DNA from: Oegoconia quadripuncta
Taxonomy: Eukaryota > Arthropoda > Insecta > Lepidoptera > Autostichidae
Assembly (NCBI GenBank): GCA_949316235.1
Contig: OX438754.1
Coordinates: forward strand, 3,643,501-3,707,500
Reading direction: 5' to 3'
Length of the DNA stretch: 64,000 nt
The translations under genes and the position numbers were made by a program. The notes below the pieces were generated by a model that ran no database searches, was not told where the DNA came from, and worked only from the letters and a program-made list of their open reading frames with translations. This document shows positions 1-9,850 of this stretch, piece after piece; position 1 is the first letter of the stretch; every line of letters starts with the position of its first letter.

Positions 1-1279
1 GGCAAAGGGATCTAGCCCATAACAGCCATGTCTTATTTTTCTTATTTCTTCATTTTGTAAGTCAGTCTCAGTCAAAACAAGTCATTCGTCGTATACTTGG
101 CGTATACAGAGTCTAGTCACGGTCAAGTCATTCTTCAGTAAAGTGGCAGAATGCTTTACAAAAGATTTTGGCGGCTTCTTGTGGGAACCCGAAAGCTCCG
201 TTACGCACTTTAATTTACACTTCCCTTCACTTGTACACCATCACTAACGTTTGCTGCACAATATTCTGCCATTATTAAGCTTCAAAAATCAGAATGCACA
301 AATTATAAGAACTATAAAGAAAAATGCTACTTTGCTCGACGAGTTCCCGCCAAAAAAACTGGAAGCTTCGCTTTTTTTGACAGATTTAGTGATGGGAAAA
401 TTACAATAACACCAATAACAGGTAGGTTGAAAAATAGGTTCCCAAAATAAGTAGTACTATTACTACTGGTGTCGATTCGGATGTACACTAACTAAACTAA
501 AACCAGTTTTGGGGTGGTGCCGTCGCATCGTACTGTTCCAGGGAGAAAGAGACAGTACTACTTTAAAACTGGTTTTAGTTTAGTTGGTGTACATCCGAAT
601 TGTCTGCCATTCGTCACTGCCAATTGAGCTGAGTCTATTTATTTCTGTTTAGCTCATCATCATATCAGCCACAAGACGTCCACGATTTGCTGGATTATTC
701 TCCCGAACTCATTTCTTCAATTGGGATAATAGTACCATCCCAACACATTGGGTATGTAGAAGGCAATAAAACTGGTTTACATCCAAAAACGACTTTAAAT
801 AATTACATACCAACCTCAGGATACATGGCGTATGATGAGATTGCGATTAAGATTCCAAGTGCGATAATAATGAAAACTAGGTTGTATACTGTAGGTAAAC
901 TACTACAGAAGACGAGGCTCAGATCACTTTGCATTTCAACATGTTGGAGAAGAAACTAAAAAAAATTCAGTGAGTGATGTTGCATTTTGGTTTTTTCTTA
1001 TAATTTGTGCATTCTGAGTATTGAAGCATAATAATGCCAGAATATTATGCAGCAAAAGTCAATAGCGGTGTACAAGTGTTAGAAAGCTTCCGAGTTCTTC
1101 CAAGAAGCCGCCAAAATCTTTCGTAAAGCATTCTGCCACTTAGCGAAGAAAGGACTTGACCGTGACTAGACTCTGTATACGCCAAGTATACGACAAATGA
1201 CTTGTTTTGAGACCGACTTTACTAAACTGAAGAAATAAGAGGAATAAGACGTGGCTGTATAGTCTTAAATCCCTTTGCC
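1..1279. mobile_element. PIF/Harbinger-type non-autonomous element with long inverted arms
   Basis: The first ~360 bases and the stretch from about 990 to 1279 are inverted copies of one another. The left arm opens with GGCAAAGGGATCTAGCCCAT and the right arm closes with ATCCCTTTGCC. Shared blocks inside the arms include the sequence around CAGAATGCTTTACA (left, ~150) and its reverse complement (right, ~1120). The same terminal motif recurs inverted at 3662-3681 and again at 46393, so it marks a repeat family. The element is nested with a smaller MITE at ~470-602. Association with Harbinger is inferred from the MADF gene and transposase exon that share the terminus at 3681. The window begins at the motif, so the true left boundary may lie outside. 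Confidence 0.6.
470..602. mobile_element. Short palindromic MITE (GTGTCGATTCGGATGTACAC ends)
   Basis: About 130 bases with inverted ends: TCGGATGTACAC on the left and GTGTACATCCGA on the right, with the internal inverted blocks AAACTAAAACCAGTTTT and AAAACTGGTTTTAGTTTAG. A second copy lies at 20742-20866 and a right-half copy at 24365-24421. No coding capacity. The superfamily was not determined. Confidence 0.7.
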
Positions 1280-1346
1280 TTCTCCGAGTGGAGTAAAATA
1301 AAAACAAAAATGTCACCGTCAGTCGGTCGCGCCCATGGACTTAGAG

Positions 1347-1707
1347 CTAGCTCGTGTAACGTAGAGGCCGTTTGTCTCTGTCTAACAGGGTGACCACAAT
1401 ATATTTGTTACTTGGGACAAATGTTGTAATAAAATATTTGTCAAAAAACTTTGGCGTTTTGACATTAGCCGGCGTGAGCCATTTATTTCGCATTTCTTCA
1501 TTTTTTGGGAAACTGCAATAATAGTACAACAGTCAGGACCCTAATCAATCACACATATTTCACATATTTCGACTCATTTCAAGAATTCATGGGCATCCTA
1601 CTTCTTTGATTTACAAAAATATTATTTTTAGCTTACCTGTGGAAAGATATGTTGCAACCACCATAGGATTCACTTGGGCAAGTATAAACGCAACACTTTT
1701 TCACCAT
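1347..1707 (-). pseudogene. THAP-domain-like fragment, two exons, truncated
   Basis: On the minus strand an ATG at 1707 opens a short exon (1707-1637) encoding MVKKCCVYTCPS and ending FH before a GTAAGC donor. A TTGCAG acceptor precedes a second exon (1512-1347) that continues in phase with SFPKNEEMRNKWL. The early CxxxC pair, a following FHxFPK block and a W about a dozen residues later match the first half of a THAP zinc-coordinating DNA-binding domain. The second half, including the C-x2-H pair, is not seen, and the frame stops at 1347. It starts about 530 bases from the divergent MADF gene. THAP domains occur in host genes and in P-like and Kolobok transposases, so the origin is open. The call is moderately supported by the splice-phase agreement. 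Confidence 0.45.
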
Positions 1708-2240
1708 TTTACTCCTTTTACTTGTTATAATATAACAAATACTTTAAAAAACTTTTAATGCAAAGAAAATTCAAAATCACACCGAGCCGCCATGACATGA
1801 CATGCTTTTCAGGGTTACCATAAAAATAACAAAATCGAAATAAAAATTTATGTTTTCTGTTTGATTTAAGAATATATGAAAAGAAATTAATGCGAATGTT
1901 ATTTGTTTATTTATAATTGTTAAAATAACATAAAAATATAAGTGTTTCAATGGAATTTTTGAGTAGCCAAAACTGTTGATCATAATCATTTTTTTTGCTG
2001 GCAAGATGTAAGAACGAGACACACGGCCTCCGTTATTATTATCTCTCTCGGCTCGGATTTGCCTTTGTGTATGGTGCATCCAATTTAATACCTTATTGCG
2101 TTGACATAGTGATCATTTTCCTAAATGATTCTTTTGATAGTTATCAGTCCTGTTTAAATAATAAGTCCATGCAAAATTGTCACTCAACACGTAGTTCTTC
2201 CGCCATTTGCATTCGGACCGTCGTCTTTAGCGAACGCAAA

Positions 2241-3124
2241 ATGGCGTCAACGTCTACGCAAAACGTGAAAGTGCATGAAGAGGATATCGATAATGATTTA
2301 CTTATTGAAGAAGTTGAAAAAAGAGCAGCAATTTACGATAAAAAGCTGAAAGAGTATTCAGATTCTTGAAAATTAAAGCATGGGATGAAATCAGTCGTAT
2401 AATATTTTCTACAGTTTGGGGTACGTTGTCGTCACAAGAAAAAACTGAAGCTGGTGAGTACCTATCTTTTTATTTTTAGTATTTGTAGCTAAAACAACAG
2501 TTGTACAAAAAAGTGAAATTCAGATTTTGTCATATTGCCATGACACAGCCCCTTGTGGTGAAGTAAAGTAATTCGCAAAATAATTACGTATATTTGCTGC
2601 TGATATGGTTCTGTCTGATGGACACTCCACTGATTTTATCTCCTTCTCCTACATATATTCCATCTACAAGCCCTCAAAATATGCAAATCAAACCCAAATA
2701 TTCTGTCTCTCTACCATCGCAAAGTCCCCAAGGCCCACTACACTTAGCAAGAAACACTCCACTGATTTTATCTCCTTCTCCTACATATATTCCATCTACA
2801 AGCCCTCAAAATATACAAATCAAACCCAAATATTCTGTCTCTCTTCCATCGCACATTCCTCAAAATCCGCTCCACTTAGCAAGAAACACTCAACTTGTTT
2901 TATCTCCTTCTCCTACTCATAAATCTACAAGTTCCCAAAATTTGCTACCCTCTGCACACACTCAACCGAATTCATCTTCACAATCATCGCCTCCTAAGCA
3001 AGACCCGAAAAACTCCTCAGCCGCCTCATCGTCATCAATTCAAACCTATATTACAGAGTTTACAGAAGATTCCGAATTGTATGACATCTGCCAGGAGTAC
3101 AATATCAACCAACATGAAGAATAA
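2241..3124 (+). pseudogene. MADF-domain protein of a Harbinger-type element, frameshifted
   Basis: Harbinger elements usually carry a transposase and a MADF/Myb-like DNA-binding partner needed for transposition. Here an ATG at 2241 begins MASTSTQNVKVHEED and reaches DLLIEEVEKRAAIYDKKL, the first helix of a MADF domain. The frame stops at 2367. The next frame continues as LKIKAWDEISRIIF up to a GTGAGT donor at 2454, so one frameshift splits the domain. A second coding block (2594-3124) is proline/serine rich, contains a 44-residue segment repeated about two and a half times (NTPLILSPSP...), and ends in an acidic tail TEFTEDSELYDICQEYN. The joining acceptor was not identified. It faces the transposase exon at 3268-3558, consistent with one element. 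Not expected to make a working protein. Confidence 0.55.
2620..2890 (+). repeat. Tandem 132-bp duplication inside the MADF gene
   Basis: Two consecutive units of about 132 bases each begin with ACTCCACTGATTTTATCTCC and end near CACTTAGCAAGAAACA. A third unit starts as ACTCAACTTGTTTTATCTCC and breaks off. The unit is a multiple of three, so the reading frame is kept across the repeats. Confidence 0.85.
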
Positions 3125-3267
3125 TTAAAAAATATTACATTTCAATTACGTTTTTAATTTTTGATTATAGTTAAAAACTACTTACTTTAATTTGTATAAC
3201 ATTTTTGTATTTTCTTTAAAATAAACAATTTAAAATTACATAATATTCTAATTACTTATATTTACCT

Positions 3268-3558
3268 CAAAGTAACAGCGAGTCTTTCTTCAGCCGGAAC
3301 AGACAATCTCATGTTTGTATTTTCGTATGTCAACGCAGGTCCTAAATTGCGAAGTAATTCATCAAAACTTCTAACAATCATTCGAAAATACCCAAAAAAT
3401 TTCTTTGGATGTTCCCGAAGTTTATGAAACATGGTGTAGAACTTTCCATTTATTAACCTGTCACTCCAAAGGGGGTGTACCCAGTATTCTTTTCGCTTTT
3501 TTTCTCTTTTGAGTTTCCTTATAAGCTCACAGATGACGACCGTCTCTTCGAAATCCAT
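3268..3558 (-). pseudogene. Harbinger transposase, first exon only
   Basis: The minus strand from an ATG at 3558 encodes MDFEETVVICELIRKLKR, then a block with FYTMFHKLREHPKKFFGYFR and SFDELLRNLGPAL, ending AEERLAVTLR before a GTAAAT donor at about 3267. The LREHP..FFGYFRM and PEERLAVTLR-like blocks are the N-terminal helical region of PIF/Harbinger transposases. The DDE nuclease domain that should follow in later exons is absent. The MADF gene ends only 140 bases downstream, so an internal deletion has removed it. The end of the element is at 3681, where TATGGGCTAGATCCCTTTGCC mirrors the start of the window. Confidence 0.65.
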
Positions 3559-3660
3559 TTCGACAAATGAAGCTTTAAAAAAAAAACGGTCGGCAACGGT
3601 CGCAGTGATACTGGTCTCCGTTGACCTGCAACAGCCACATACACATACAATACAATACAA

Positions 3661-3712
3661 TATGGGCTAGATCCCTTTGCCTTCTCCTAGAGGAGAAAAT
3701 AAAACTAAAAAA
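3661..3712. repeat. Terminal inverted repeat of the Harbinger-type relic
   Basis: TATGGGCTAGATCCCTTTGCC is the exact reverse complement of bases 1-21. Outside it, TTCTCC followed by an A-rich run also recurs beyond the right arm at 1279, so the repeat family extends slightly past the GGCAAAGGG motif. Confidence 0.7.
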
Positions 3713-3950
3713 AAAAAAATTATCTGAGTAACATAGAGTAATATAACATACGGGGAATGAGTAATCTGTGGTCAGAATTGCTAACTTTTGTTTACAATTT
3801 TTTTCCTAAAAAGGGAAGCCACTACATAAAAGAATTGAATTGGATTTAATTGTTTACAATTTTAAATTTTTGTAAGCAATTAATATAAAGTACGTCTTCA
3901 AAATATCATTAGATTATTCTATTTCTCCGCTATGATACCGCAATAAGAAT

Positions 3951-5231
3951 ATGTCTTTTTTCTACTTGACGCCAGTGAGAGGCGATATACCTGTGCATTT
4001 ATTGGAGACAATTGTTAATAATAGGTTGGATCACTTGAAGCTAATCATAAGAGGAGATTCTTCTACTTACAACGAATATGTGGTCGAGGGAAGTGTGCAC
4101 GATAATGTGGGACATTTCATGCTTTTTGTTGTAGCGATTTTGGGTGAAAGGTTGGACTTTACACGGTTCTTTTTGATGGCAGAACTGGAACTGTTTAAAC
4201 AGCGCCTTCTTTCTCTCTCCGGCTACGATCTGCGTTGTTTTGGTAAAAGATTACTACGAAATATTAGAAAGCATGAGTATACACCGTCATTTATAGATCC
4301 CTTACAAGTATTATGCCAACATATCATGATTAAAGATGTAGCACAACATATATGCTCCCCAACACACAGTGAAAGTTGTTCTGTACACACCATTAGCATG
4401 AATTTCAAGCATTGTCTCCCGTTTGTAGCTAAGAGGCAAGTGGAACTCAGTAACGGCATTGCTTATCTACCATGTAGTAAATGGAAGCAATTCCTAATTG
4501 ACCTCTTTGGTATAAACTTAAAGTACAGGCTTAGAAGTACTGATCTAACACCTCTGAAGAGTGATCCACGTGTCACAGAGTTACTGATGAAACAGAAGAA
4601 TCAAATGTTTCCGTATGTAAATCCCAAAAATACTTCAGTTAAAAAAATATTGTTAAGCAAGGAAGTAGATTCTTTCTCAACTTTTTTTCCACCATGCATG
4701 CTAAATTTACACAGAAATCTACGTAATAAACATCGACTATCTCACTCACAGAGATTCTGCTACAGTTTATTCCTCAAAGACATCGGAATGCCAGTGGAGG
4801 AAGCTATAGATTTCTGGAAAACAGAATATAGCAAGAGCCCCAATGGCCATCACAGTTGCTGCCACAATTGGGAAAGAGACGAAAAGAAATACCTATATGG
4901 AATAAGACATATGTATGGCTTAGAAGGTGCCCGTAAAAGTTATGCATCAGGCAGCTGTCAAAGGATTCAAAGCAATGATAACTCCTGCTCTGAAGGCGGT
5001 TGTCCATTTAAATTTGATGATCACAAAATGAGAAGTCTGTTATCATGTAATGATTTTGTTTTGTCACAAATTAATGAAAAGAAGAGAAATGGACAATACA
5101 CTTCAGCTTGTATGGTGTATCTCCAAATTGTACGAAGTGTACAAACAACCATCTGTGATAGCACTAGCTTTAATTTTACACCTGTTAAGTATTATTTTAT
5201 TGCTTCAAAAAGTAATTCAATGAACTCTTGA
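3951..5231 (+). CDS. DNA primase large subunit-like protein (PRIM2/PriL), intronless
   Basis: A single uninterrupted frame of 426 residues. The large primase subunit binds the small catalytic subunit and DNA polymerase alpha and helps start RNA primers at replication origins. The C-terminal iron-sulfur domain is clear: FPPCM (Cys249), SGSC (Cys336), GGCPF (Cys351) and TSAC (Cys387) match the four cluster cysteines in order and in roughly the human spacing. LRNKHRLSHSQRFCYSLFLK matches the conserved nucleic-acid-binding block, and EEAIDFWK plus YGIRHMYGLEG follow as in the family. The N-terminal half aligns too (GHFMLFVVAILG, AELELFKQRLLSL). An in-frame TGA lies 18 bases upstream of the chosen ATG, so the start is fixed; about 25 residues usual in the family are missing, as is the variable tail. 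The lack of introns suggests a retrocopy, but no poly(A) tract or target duplication was seen, so a divergent host gene remains possible. Confidence 0.8.
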   Translation: MSFFYLTPVRGDIPVHLLETIVNNRLDHLKLIIRGDSSTYNEYVVEGSVHDNVGHFMLFVVAILGERLDFTRFFLMAELELFKQRLLSLSGYDLRCFGKRLLRNIRKHEYTPSFIDPLQVLCQHIMIKDVAQHICSPTHSESCSVHTISMNFKHCLPFVAKRQVELSNGIAYLPCSKWKQFLIDLFGINLKYRLRSTDLTPLKSDPRVTELLMKQKNQMFPYVNPKNTSVKKILLSKEVDSFSTFFPPCMLNLHRNLRNKHRLSHSQRFCYSLFLKDIGMPVEEAIDFWKTEYSKSPNGHHSCCHNWERDEKKYLYGIRHMYGLEGARKSYASGSCQRIQSNDNSCSEGGCPFKFDDHKMRSLLSCNDFVLSQINEKKRNGQYTSACMVYLQIVRSVQTTICDSTSFNFTPVKYYFIASKSNSMNS

Positions 5232-5368
5232 TATATAAATACTATTTATACATTTTTTTAAAATATTTTTCCACAACAACATGAATGAATTTGAATTCGT
5301 ATAATTCCAATTAACTGAAATTATATTTAAAATTAAAATGAAATCACAAATATTTATTAAAGATACAA

Positions 5369-5445
5369 GTTTTTTTTTATGAATGATTGGTTCATACTTG
5401 ACCTCAATCACACCTGATGTTATACTCAATGAAAATATTCCTTTC
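5369..5445 (-). repeat. SINE-A tail fragment
   Basis: SINE-A is defined here as the commonest repeat in the window: a tRNA-derived SINE with an A box near GTGGCTCA, a B box GGGTTCGATCCC, a body containing GGTTGGTGGTAGGGCATTTT and a 3' end GACCTCATCTTCAC...GGTGTGATTGAGGTCAAG followed by poly(A). This piece is only the 3' tail on the minus strand (poly-T, then TTGACCTCAATCACACC). The matching head may be the fragment at 6845, with the mariner between. Confidence 0.7.
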
Positions 5446-5729
5446 ATCAACATCAGCATATCAGCCACAGCCACAGCTGGGCATAGGCTCCCCTATAGAT
5501 TTTATTGATCATAATTGAAAAAAGTATCACCATGCACAAATCAATGTGGTTAATCATAAGGATCAAATCCCTCTAATTTATGCAAGTCAATGAAAACGAA
5601 CTAATATTTGGGTATCGTATAATTACCGGTATTTGATTCTGTAGTTAGAACAATAATTGTACCTTGATTGGCTCTGTTGAAGACCAACCAATAGTATCGG
5701 GAATTTGTCAATAAAACAAAAAATACAAA

Positions 5730-6800
5730 TTATTCATCTAAAATTTTATCGCCTTCAAAGTAGGCCCCATCGCTTGCAATATAACATCTCCACCGCTTCA
5801 CCCAGTCTTCCATACATTTTTCATAGGCTATTTGCGGTATGGCCTTTAGCTCATTCAGCGAATTTTCTTTTATGGCTTCTATCGACTCAAAACGTTTTCC
5901 TCGAAGTGGTAATTTTAACTTGGGAAATAAAAAAAAGTCAGACGGAGCCATATCAGGTGAATATGGTGCTTGGTCGAGAACTTTTGTTGAATTTTTCGCT
6001 AAAAACTCTTTCACTATAATGGCTGTGTGTGATGGTGCATTATCATGGTGCAGCATCCATGAGTTGTGTTGCCACAAATCTGGACGTTTTCGGCGGATAC
6101 TCTCACGCAAACGCTTCATGACGCCTAAATAATATTCTTTATTCACTGTTTCTCCCTCTGGAAGGAATTCGGAGTGAACCACACCACGGTAGTCAAAAAA
6201 AACTGTCAGCATCACCTTGATTTTGGAGCGACTTTGCTGCGGTTTTTTGGGTTTCGGCTCGTTTTCGAGACGCCATTCTGAAGACTGTTGGCTTGTTTGC
6301 ATGTCGTACTCATAAACCCATGTCTCGTCGCCAGTTATTATACGTTTCATAAAGGTCGGATCCGTAGAAGCTCGGGAAACCATGTCTTCAGCGACATGCT
6401 TTCGCTGCGCTTTTTGAACAAAATTGAGCTCTTTTGAAACTAGTCGAGCGGCGACGCGTTTCATGCCTAAAATGTCAATGAGAATGTTGTGGACGGACTT
6501 AAAAGATATGTTCACCTCACTAGCCAACTCTCTCAGACTCATACGTCGATTTTCGAGCACTAGCTTCTTGATTCTGTCGATGTTTTCTTTGGTCGTAGCG
6601 GTTGAAGGTCTACCAGAACGAGGCAAGTCTACTACTACTTCTCGGCCTTCTTTAAAAGCCTTATACCATTCATAAGCCCTTGTTTTCGATATACACGATT
6701 CGCCGTAGGTATTTCGCAACATTTTTAGTGATTCACCACATGAAATATCATTTGAAACACAAAATTTAAGGCACACTCTTTGTTCAACAATATTTTCCAT
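5730..6800 (-). CDS. mariner-family transposase (DD34D), intact
   Basis: A complete 356-residue frame on the minus strand, about the usual length for mariner (345-360). Mariner transposases bind their own terminal repeats and cut and paste the element into TA sites. The N-terminal half holds two helix-turn-helix regions, with YEWYKAFKEGRE and SGRPSTATT (residues 43-70) as the linker block. The catalytic triad is present: Asp158 in GDETWVYEYD, Asp253 in HHDNAPSHT and Asp288 in YSPDMAPSDFF, with 34 residues between the last two. No frameshift or stop is present, so the copy may be young or active. The family usually shows WVPHEL between the two domains; here the region reads KRVAARLVSKELN. Terminal inverted repeats could not be set with confidence. 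Confidence 0.92.
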   Translation of the reverse strand: MENIVEQRVCLKFCVSNDISCGESLKMLRNTYGESCISKTRAYEWYKAFKEGREVVVDLPRSGRPSTATTKENIDRIKKLVLENRRMSLRELASEVNISFKSVHNILIDILGMKRVAARLVSKELNFVQKAQRKHVAEDMVSRASTDPTFMKRIITGDETWVYEYDMQTSQQSSEWRLENEPKPKKPQQSRSKIKVMLTVFFDYRGVVHSEFLPEGETVNKEYYLGVMKRLRESIRRKRPDLWQHNSWMLHHDNAPSHTAIIVKEFLAKNSTKVLDQAPYSPDMAPSDFFLFPKLKLPLRGKRFESIEAIKENSLNELKAIPQIAYEKCMEDWVKRWRCYIASDGAYFEGDKILDE

Positions 6801-6844
6801 TGTAAAAATCGCCGAGGACTCAAAACTATGACCAACAAAAAGTG

Positions 6845-7022
6845 TAGTTTAACATTGCGGTTTGGCGGCAGATTTAGAGAAGATGGTGGTAGCTAGCCCG
6901 GCGGGCATGCCCTACCACCAACCAAAACCGAGTACTAAACATGTACCTCGCTGGAGATCGACCCCGCGACCTCCGAATCGTAAACCCTATGTTGTTTACT
7001 CTGAGCCACGGAGGCGGAGATG
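6845..7022 (-). repeat. SINE-A copy, head half
   Basis: Minus-strand tRNA-derived SINE-A from the GGCGGCAGATTTAGA block through the B box (complement of GGATCGACCCCGCGACC, slightly mutated) to the A-box side at GCCACGGAGGCGG. It abuts the mariner region, so the mariner and other insertions probably split an older SINE-A whose tail is at 5369. Confidence 0.75.
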
Positions 7023-7120
7023 TTGTCTGATAGAGCTACCATTGACCAACACGTGTTTATGAAAACACCAGCACTAGTAGCATTACAGGCGCGATAAACG
7101 TTTGTCGCGCGATATAATAT

Positions 7121-7536
7121 TTGTCCTGCTCATTCGCTAGGACGAAATATACACTGCTAAATTGCATAGCCTCGAACACTGTCGCAAGGTCGCCTATCTC
7201 TCAGTCTTTTACAGGATGCACTTCGGTTTGGAATTACACAATCTTATTCCACCATCGCCATTTCATCTTCGGACTACTAGGCGTGGGGAGAGATTCCTTA
7301 CTTACCGAACAGTCGCACTAAGCGGTTCGACTTCATTCCTAATGCGAACAGCCAAGGCATGGAATTCCCTTCCGGAGTCAGTCTTTCCTGAATCCTACAA
7401 CCTTGGGATCTTCAAGAGCAGGGTGAATAGGCTTCTACTGAGATCGCGTGTTTCATCTTCGGCCACATCGTCACTTCCCATCAGGTGAGATTGTGGTCAA
7501 ACACGTATCCAGTTAAACATTAAAAAAAAAATACAA
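7121..7536 (+). mobile_element. 5'-truncated non-LTR retrotransposon, 3' end (LINE-A)
   Basis: A 3' remnant of a non-LTR retrotransposon. Reading frames encode the tail that follows reverse transcriptase: [17 protein letters not shown], then [16 protein letters not shown], then [19 protein letters not shown] and FKSRVNRLLL, ending at a stop near 7488. A one-base shift near the start separates the first block from the rest. The 3' UTR ends in a run of A at 7523. Related copies on the minus strand lie at 21093-21520 and 23433-23726. 5' truncation is the normal outcome of target-primed reverse transcription. Confidence 0.75.
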
Positions 7537-7559
7537 CTATCCCAATCGCACTCCTACGT

Positions 7560-7735
7560 CGCAGACGACAATCGATGTCATACTACGGGGGCAGAACTAA
7601 AAGTGACCTCGAAACGCCTCTGCACTACATACATAAAGTCACGCCTGTTTCCCGTAGGGGTAGGCAGAGACCATAGACTTCCACTTGCACTATTTTAGGC
7701 TATATCAGGTGTCCACTGACTGGAGCAAAGTCTTC
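7560..7735. other. Spacer with a repeat-like block
   Basis: Contains CACGCCTGTTTCCCGTAGGG followed by GTAGGCAGAGACCAT, a block I associate with dispersed lepidopteran repeats; its boundaries cannot be set here. No coding region seen. Confidence 0.3.
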
Positions 7736-8060
7736 CTTTACAGAGGTTAGGTTCCTTTAGAGGTTCATCATCAAGCCATACAATAGCTGTTGGGGGCAAC
7801 CTCTCACTGTGAGAGGGCAAATGGCATAATTCACCATTGATGAATTTTTGTTAGACTAGGGGTCATCTGACAGTCACTGTTTGGCCGCTCCTGTAGGCTA
7901 CGGACTTAACATTGAAAACAACTATTTAACTGCCCTCCGAAACAAGGTAACACTCGTTGTTCAAATGCTACAAGTGGTCACCCATCCAAGGACTGACCGC
8001 GTCAGACATTGCTTAACTCGATGCCCCGCGTACGTAGATACCCCTCCTTCACGGTTACCC
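7735..8060 (-). repeat. SINE-E copy
   Basis: SINE-E is a third repeat family recognised by the block CCCTCTCACTGTGAGAGGGC (or a close variant), a GTCAGACTAG-type block, and a terminal GGTCACCCATCCAAGGACTG. Other copies are at 28575-28830 (minus), 47150-47282 joined to 47726-47935 (plus) and 59803-59935 (plus). Confidence 0.55.
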
Positions 8061-9150
8061 CTCGGGAGAAAGTAAACTAAGTAAATAGTTCTAGTGTCGC
8101 GTCCGCCAAAATAAAAGTAGATGGATAAGCATTTATTTGCATCTATGTATACACACATAACAAATTTTACATATGAAAAATACAACTAAACACAAGTATA
8201 GAAATATGAAATATTATGTGTGTGCCGCAGTAATAAAAAGACTACAGCTTGTGTGTGGATTTGCCCGAGGCGGGCAAAGCATTGATATTCTGCTGGCACC
8301 TGAGGGTTGGTCGTGGGACAAATGGAATTTTAACTGTGTTTGGTGTTATTAAATTAAAAACTAACATAATTGGTAAATGAATTGTGTAAGATATTTACAT
8401 TTCTATGACTGTGAAGTGACTATTGAGTTATTCCCGTAACATATTGAATTGGATTATTGGATTGGTATATCTAATTAAGTTATTGAAAAAAATATTATTA
8501 TCGTAATAGAATAAATTAATAATTAATGAAATATTAAGAAATTATTGCAATTTTCGATTTCATATTCAATACACATTATAATTGTGCAAAATAAACGACC
8601 TATTTGAATTTGAATTTTGTATTACCTAACTTCTCATGATAGGAAGACAGTGGAAAGGTAGCGGTCCGGAATACCAATTTTCTGCTTTTCCATCAAAAAA
8701 CATCTATATTTGGTTTTAATTGTTGGTTTAGATCTTAGTATTCTTATAGGAGGAGGTATGTTATTCCAACATTTTGTGGCTTGGTAACGAAAACTTGCGT
8801 GAAAGCGCGTTGGCCTTGTACTGTACCTATATGAAAAGGAAAATAAATATTCTGGTTATTTAAACTTTAGAAGTATTCAAACTAAAAAACTCTCGCAGGT
8901 AACCTACTAAATATACAATAGGTGCGACAAGTGGAATTGTTTCACATTTGACCATGAGCACACCTAGAAACGAAGGATGTATGACGCCCTTAGACGATCC
9001 CGCCGAAAGTTGTCAAAACATCGGACTACAAACACAGAATTAATATAGTACTATGCTTCAAGTTTAATAATAATAGTCTTATTTAGCGACACACGTGTAT
9101 CTTAAATGACTAAAATAAATAAATAAAAATAAAGTTTATATTAAATAAAT
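8060..9150. other. AT-rich spacer, nothing recognised
   Basis: AT-rich sequence with several A/T runs and a LINE-like GCATTTATTTGCATC near 8130. No open frame with coding character and no clear repeat boundary were seen. Confidence 0.4.
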
Positions 9151-9159
9151 AAATAAATA

Positions 9160-9306
9160 TCTTTGCACATACACACTGCGCCGTCTAGTTCCACACTAAG
9201 CAACTAGGCTTGTATTATAGATACCAGATGGTTGATAAACTACACAAATACAGTTTTTTTTTGTAAATAAATAAATATATAAATGAAAAACTTCCATGAC
9301 TCTTCC
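9160..9306 (-). repeat. SINE-D tail fragment
   Basis: SINE-D is a tRNA-derived family whose body carries TAGTGTGGAACTAGA and AATACAAGCCTAGTTGC. Here on the minus strand it reads TTCCACACTAAGCAACTAGG, then TACCAGATGGTTGATAAACT and TTGTAAATAAATAAATA. The tRNA head is missing. Fuller copies are at 36530-36815 and 51165-51608. Confidence 0.6.
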
Positions 9307-9409
9307 ATATTGACATGACTTAGCGAATTAGGAGGTAGGTATATAATAAATATACATAACTGATCAGATTATTCAGTTCTACACCGGAGTACCTACTTCA
9401 TCAGATTAT

Positions 9410-9850
9410 ATGAAACCGTTCTGCGTTCCAGTCTGTTACGTGATTGGTGTTAAGACAGAACCCTATTACCGCTCCGTTTACTTTTATGTGTGTAGAGAGA
9501 GATGAACGCAGGTCCTTGCTGCAACTTGAAATGGGTGCGCATATATTCATCTCTCTATGGAATCGACAGGACTATCATCGTTGGATTTCACTCGCAAAAA
9601 TTCATGCATGTTCTTGTTAGTGGAGTGTGTCCGGTACGAGCAAAGAAGGGCACTGATGAGTGAACTTAAACTGAACGGACTTGATGTAAGAGTGTTTCGC
9701 ACTATTCTGTCCCTACCAAACTCAGAAAGAGCCAGGAAGTTATTCAGTTTTGTGAACTCATCGGTGTAGCGATTAGTTAAAGGGTACGATGGGACTGCCA
9801 TACAAAATTTGTAAAAGTTCCTGTAAAAACTTTAAATTAAAAAAAAAATA
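9410..9850 (+). pseudogene. Non-LTR retrotransposon C-terminal remnant
   Basis: A frame from 9557 to 9769 encodes FLLVECVRYEQRRALMSELK and later NSERARKLFSFVNSS before a stop. The pattern of a Cys, a YEQRR block and a short helical end resembles the tail downstream of reverse transcriptase in jockey-like LINEs. An A-run at 9836-9849 would be the 3' end. Upstream frames are broken. Confidence 0.4.

Noticed and set aside
2605..2922. Alternative 105-residue frame over the MADF repeat
   Set aside because: Different frame of the same duplication; the frame ending TEFTEDSELYDICQEYN fits the element better.
5640..6850. Terminal inverted repeats of the mariner
   Set aside because: TTGGCTCTGTTGAAGACC on the left and the complement of GGACTCAAAACTATGACCAA on the right are only weakly alike; not called.
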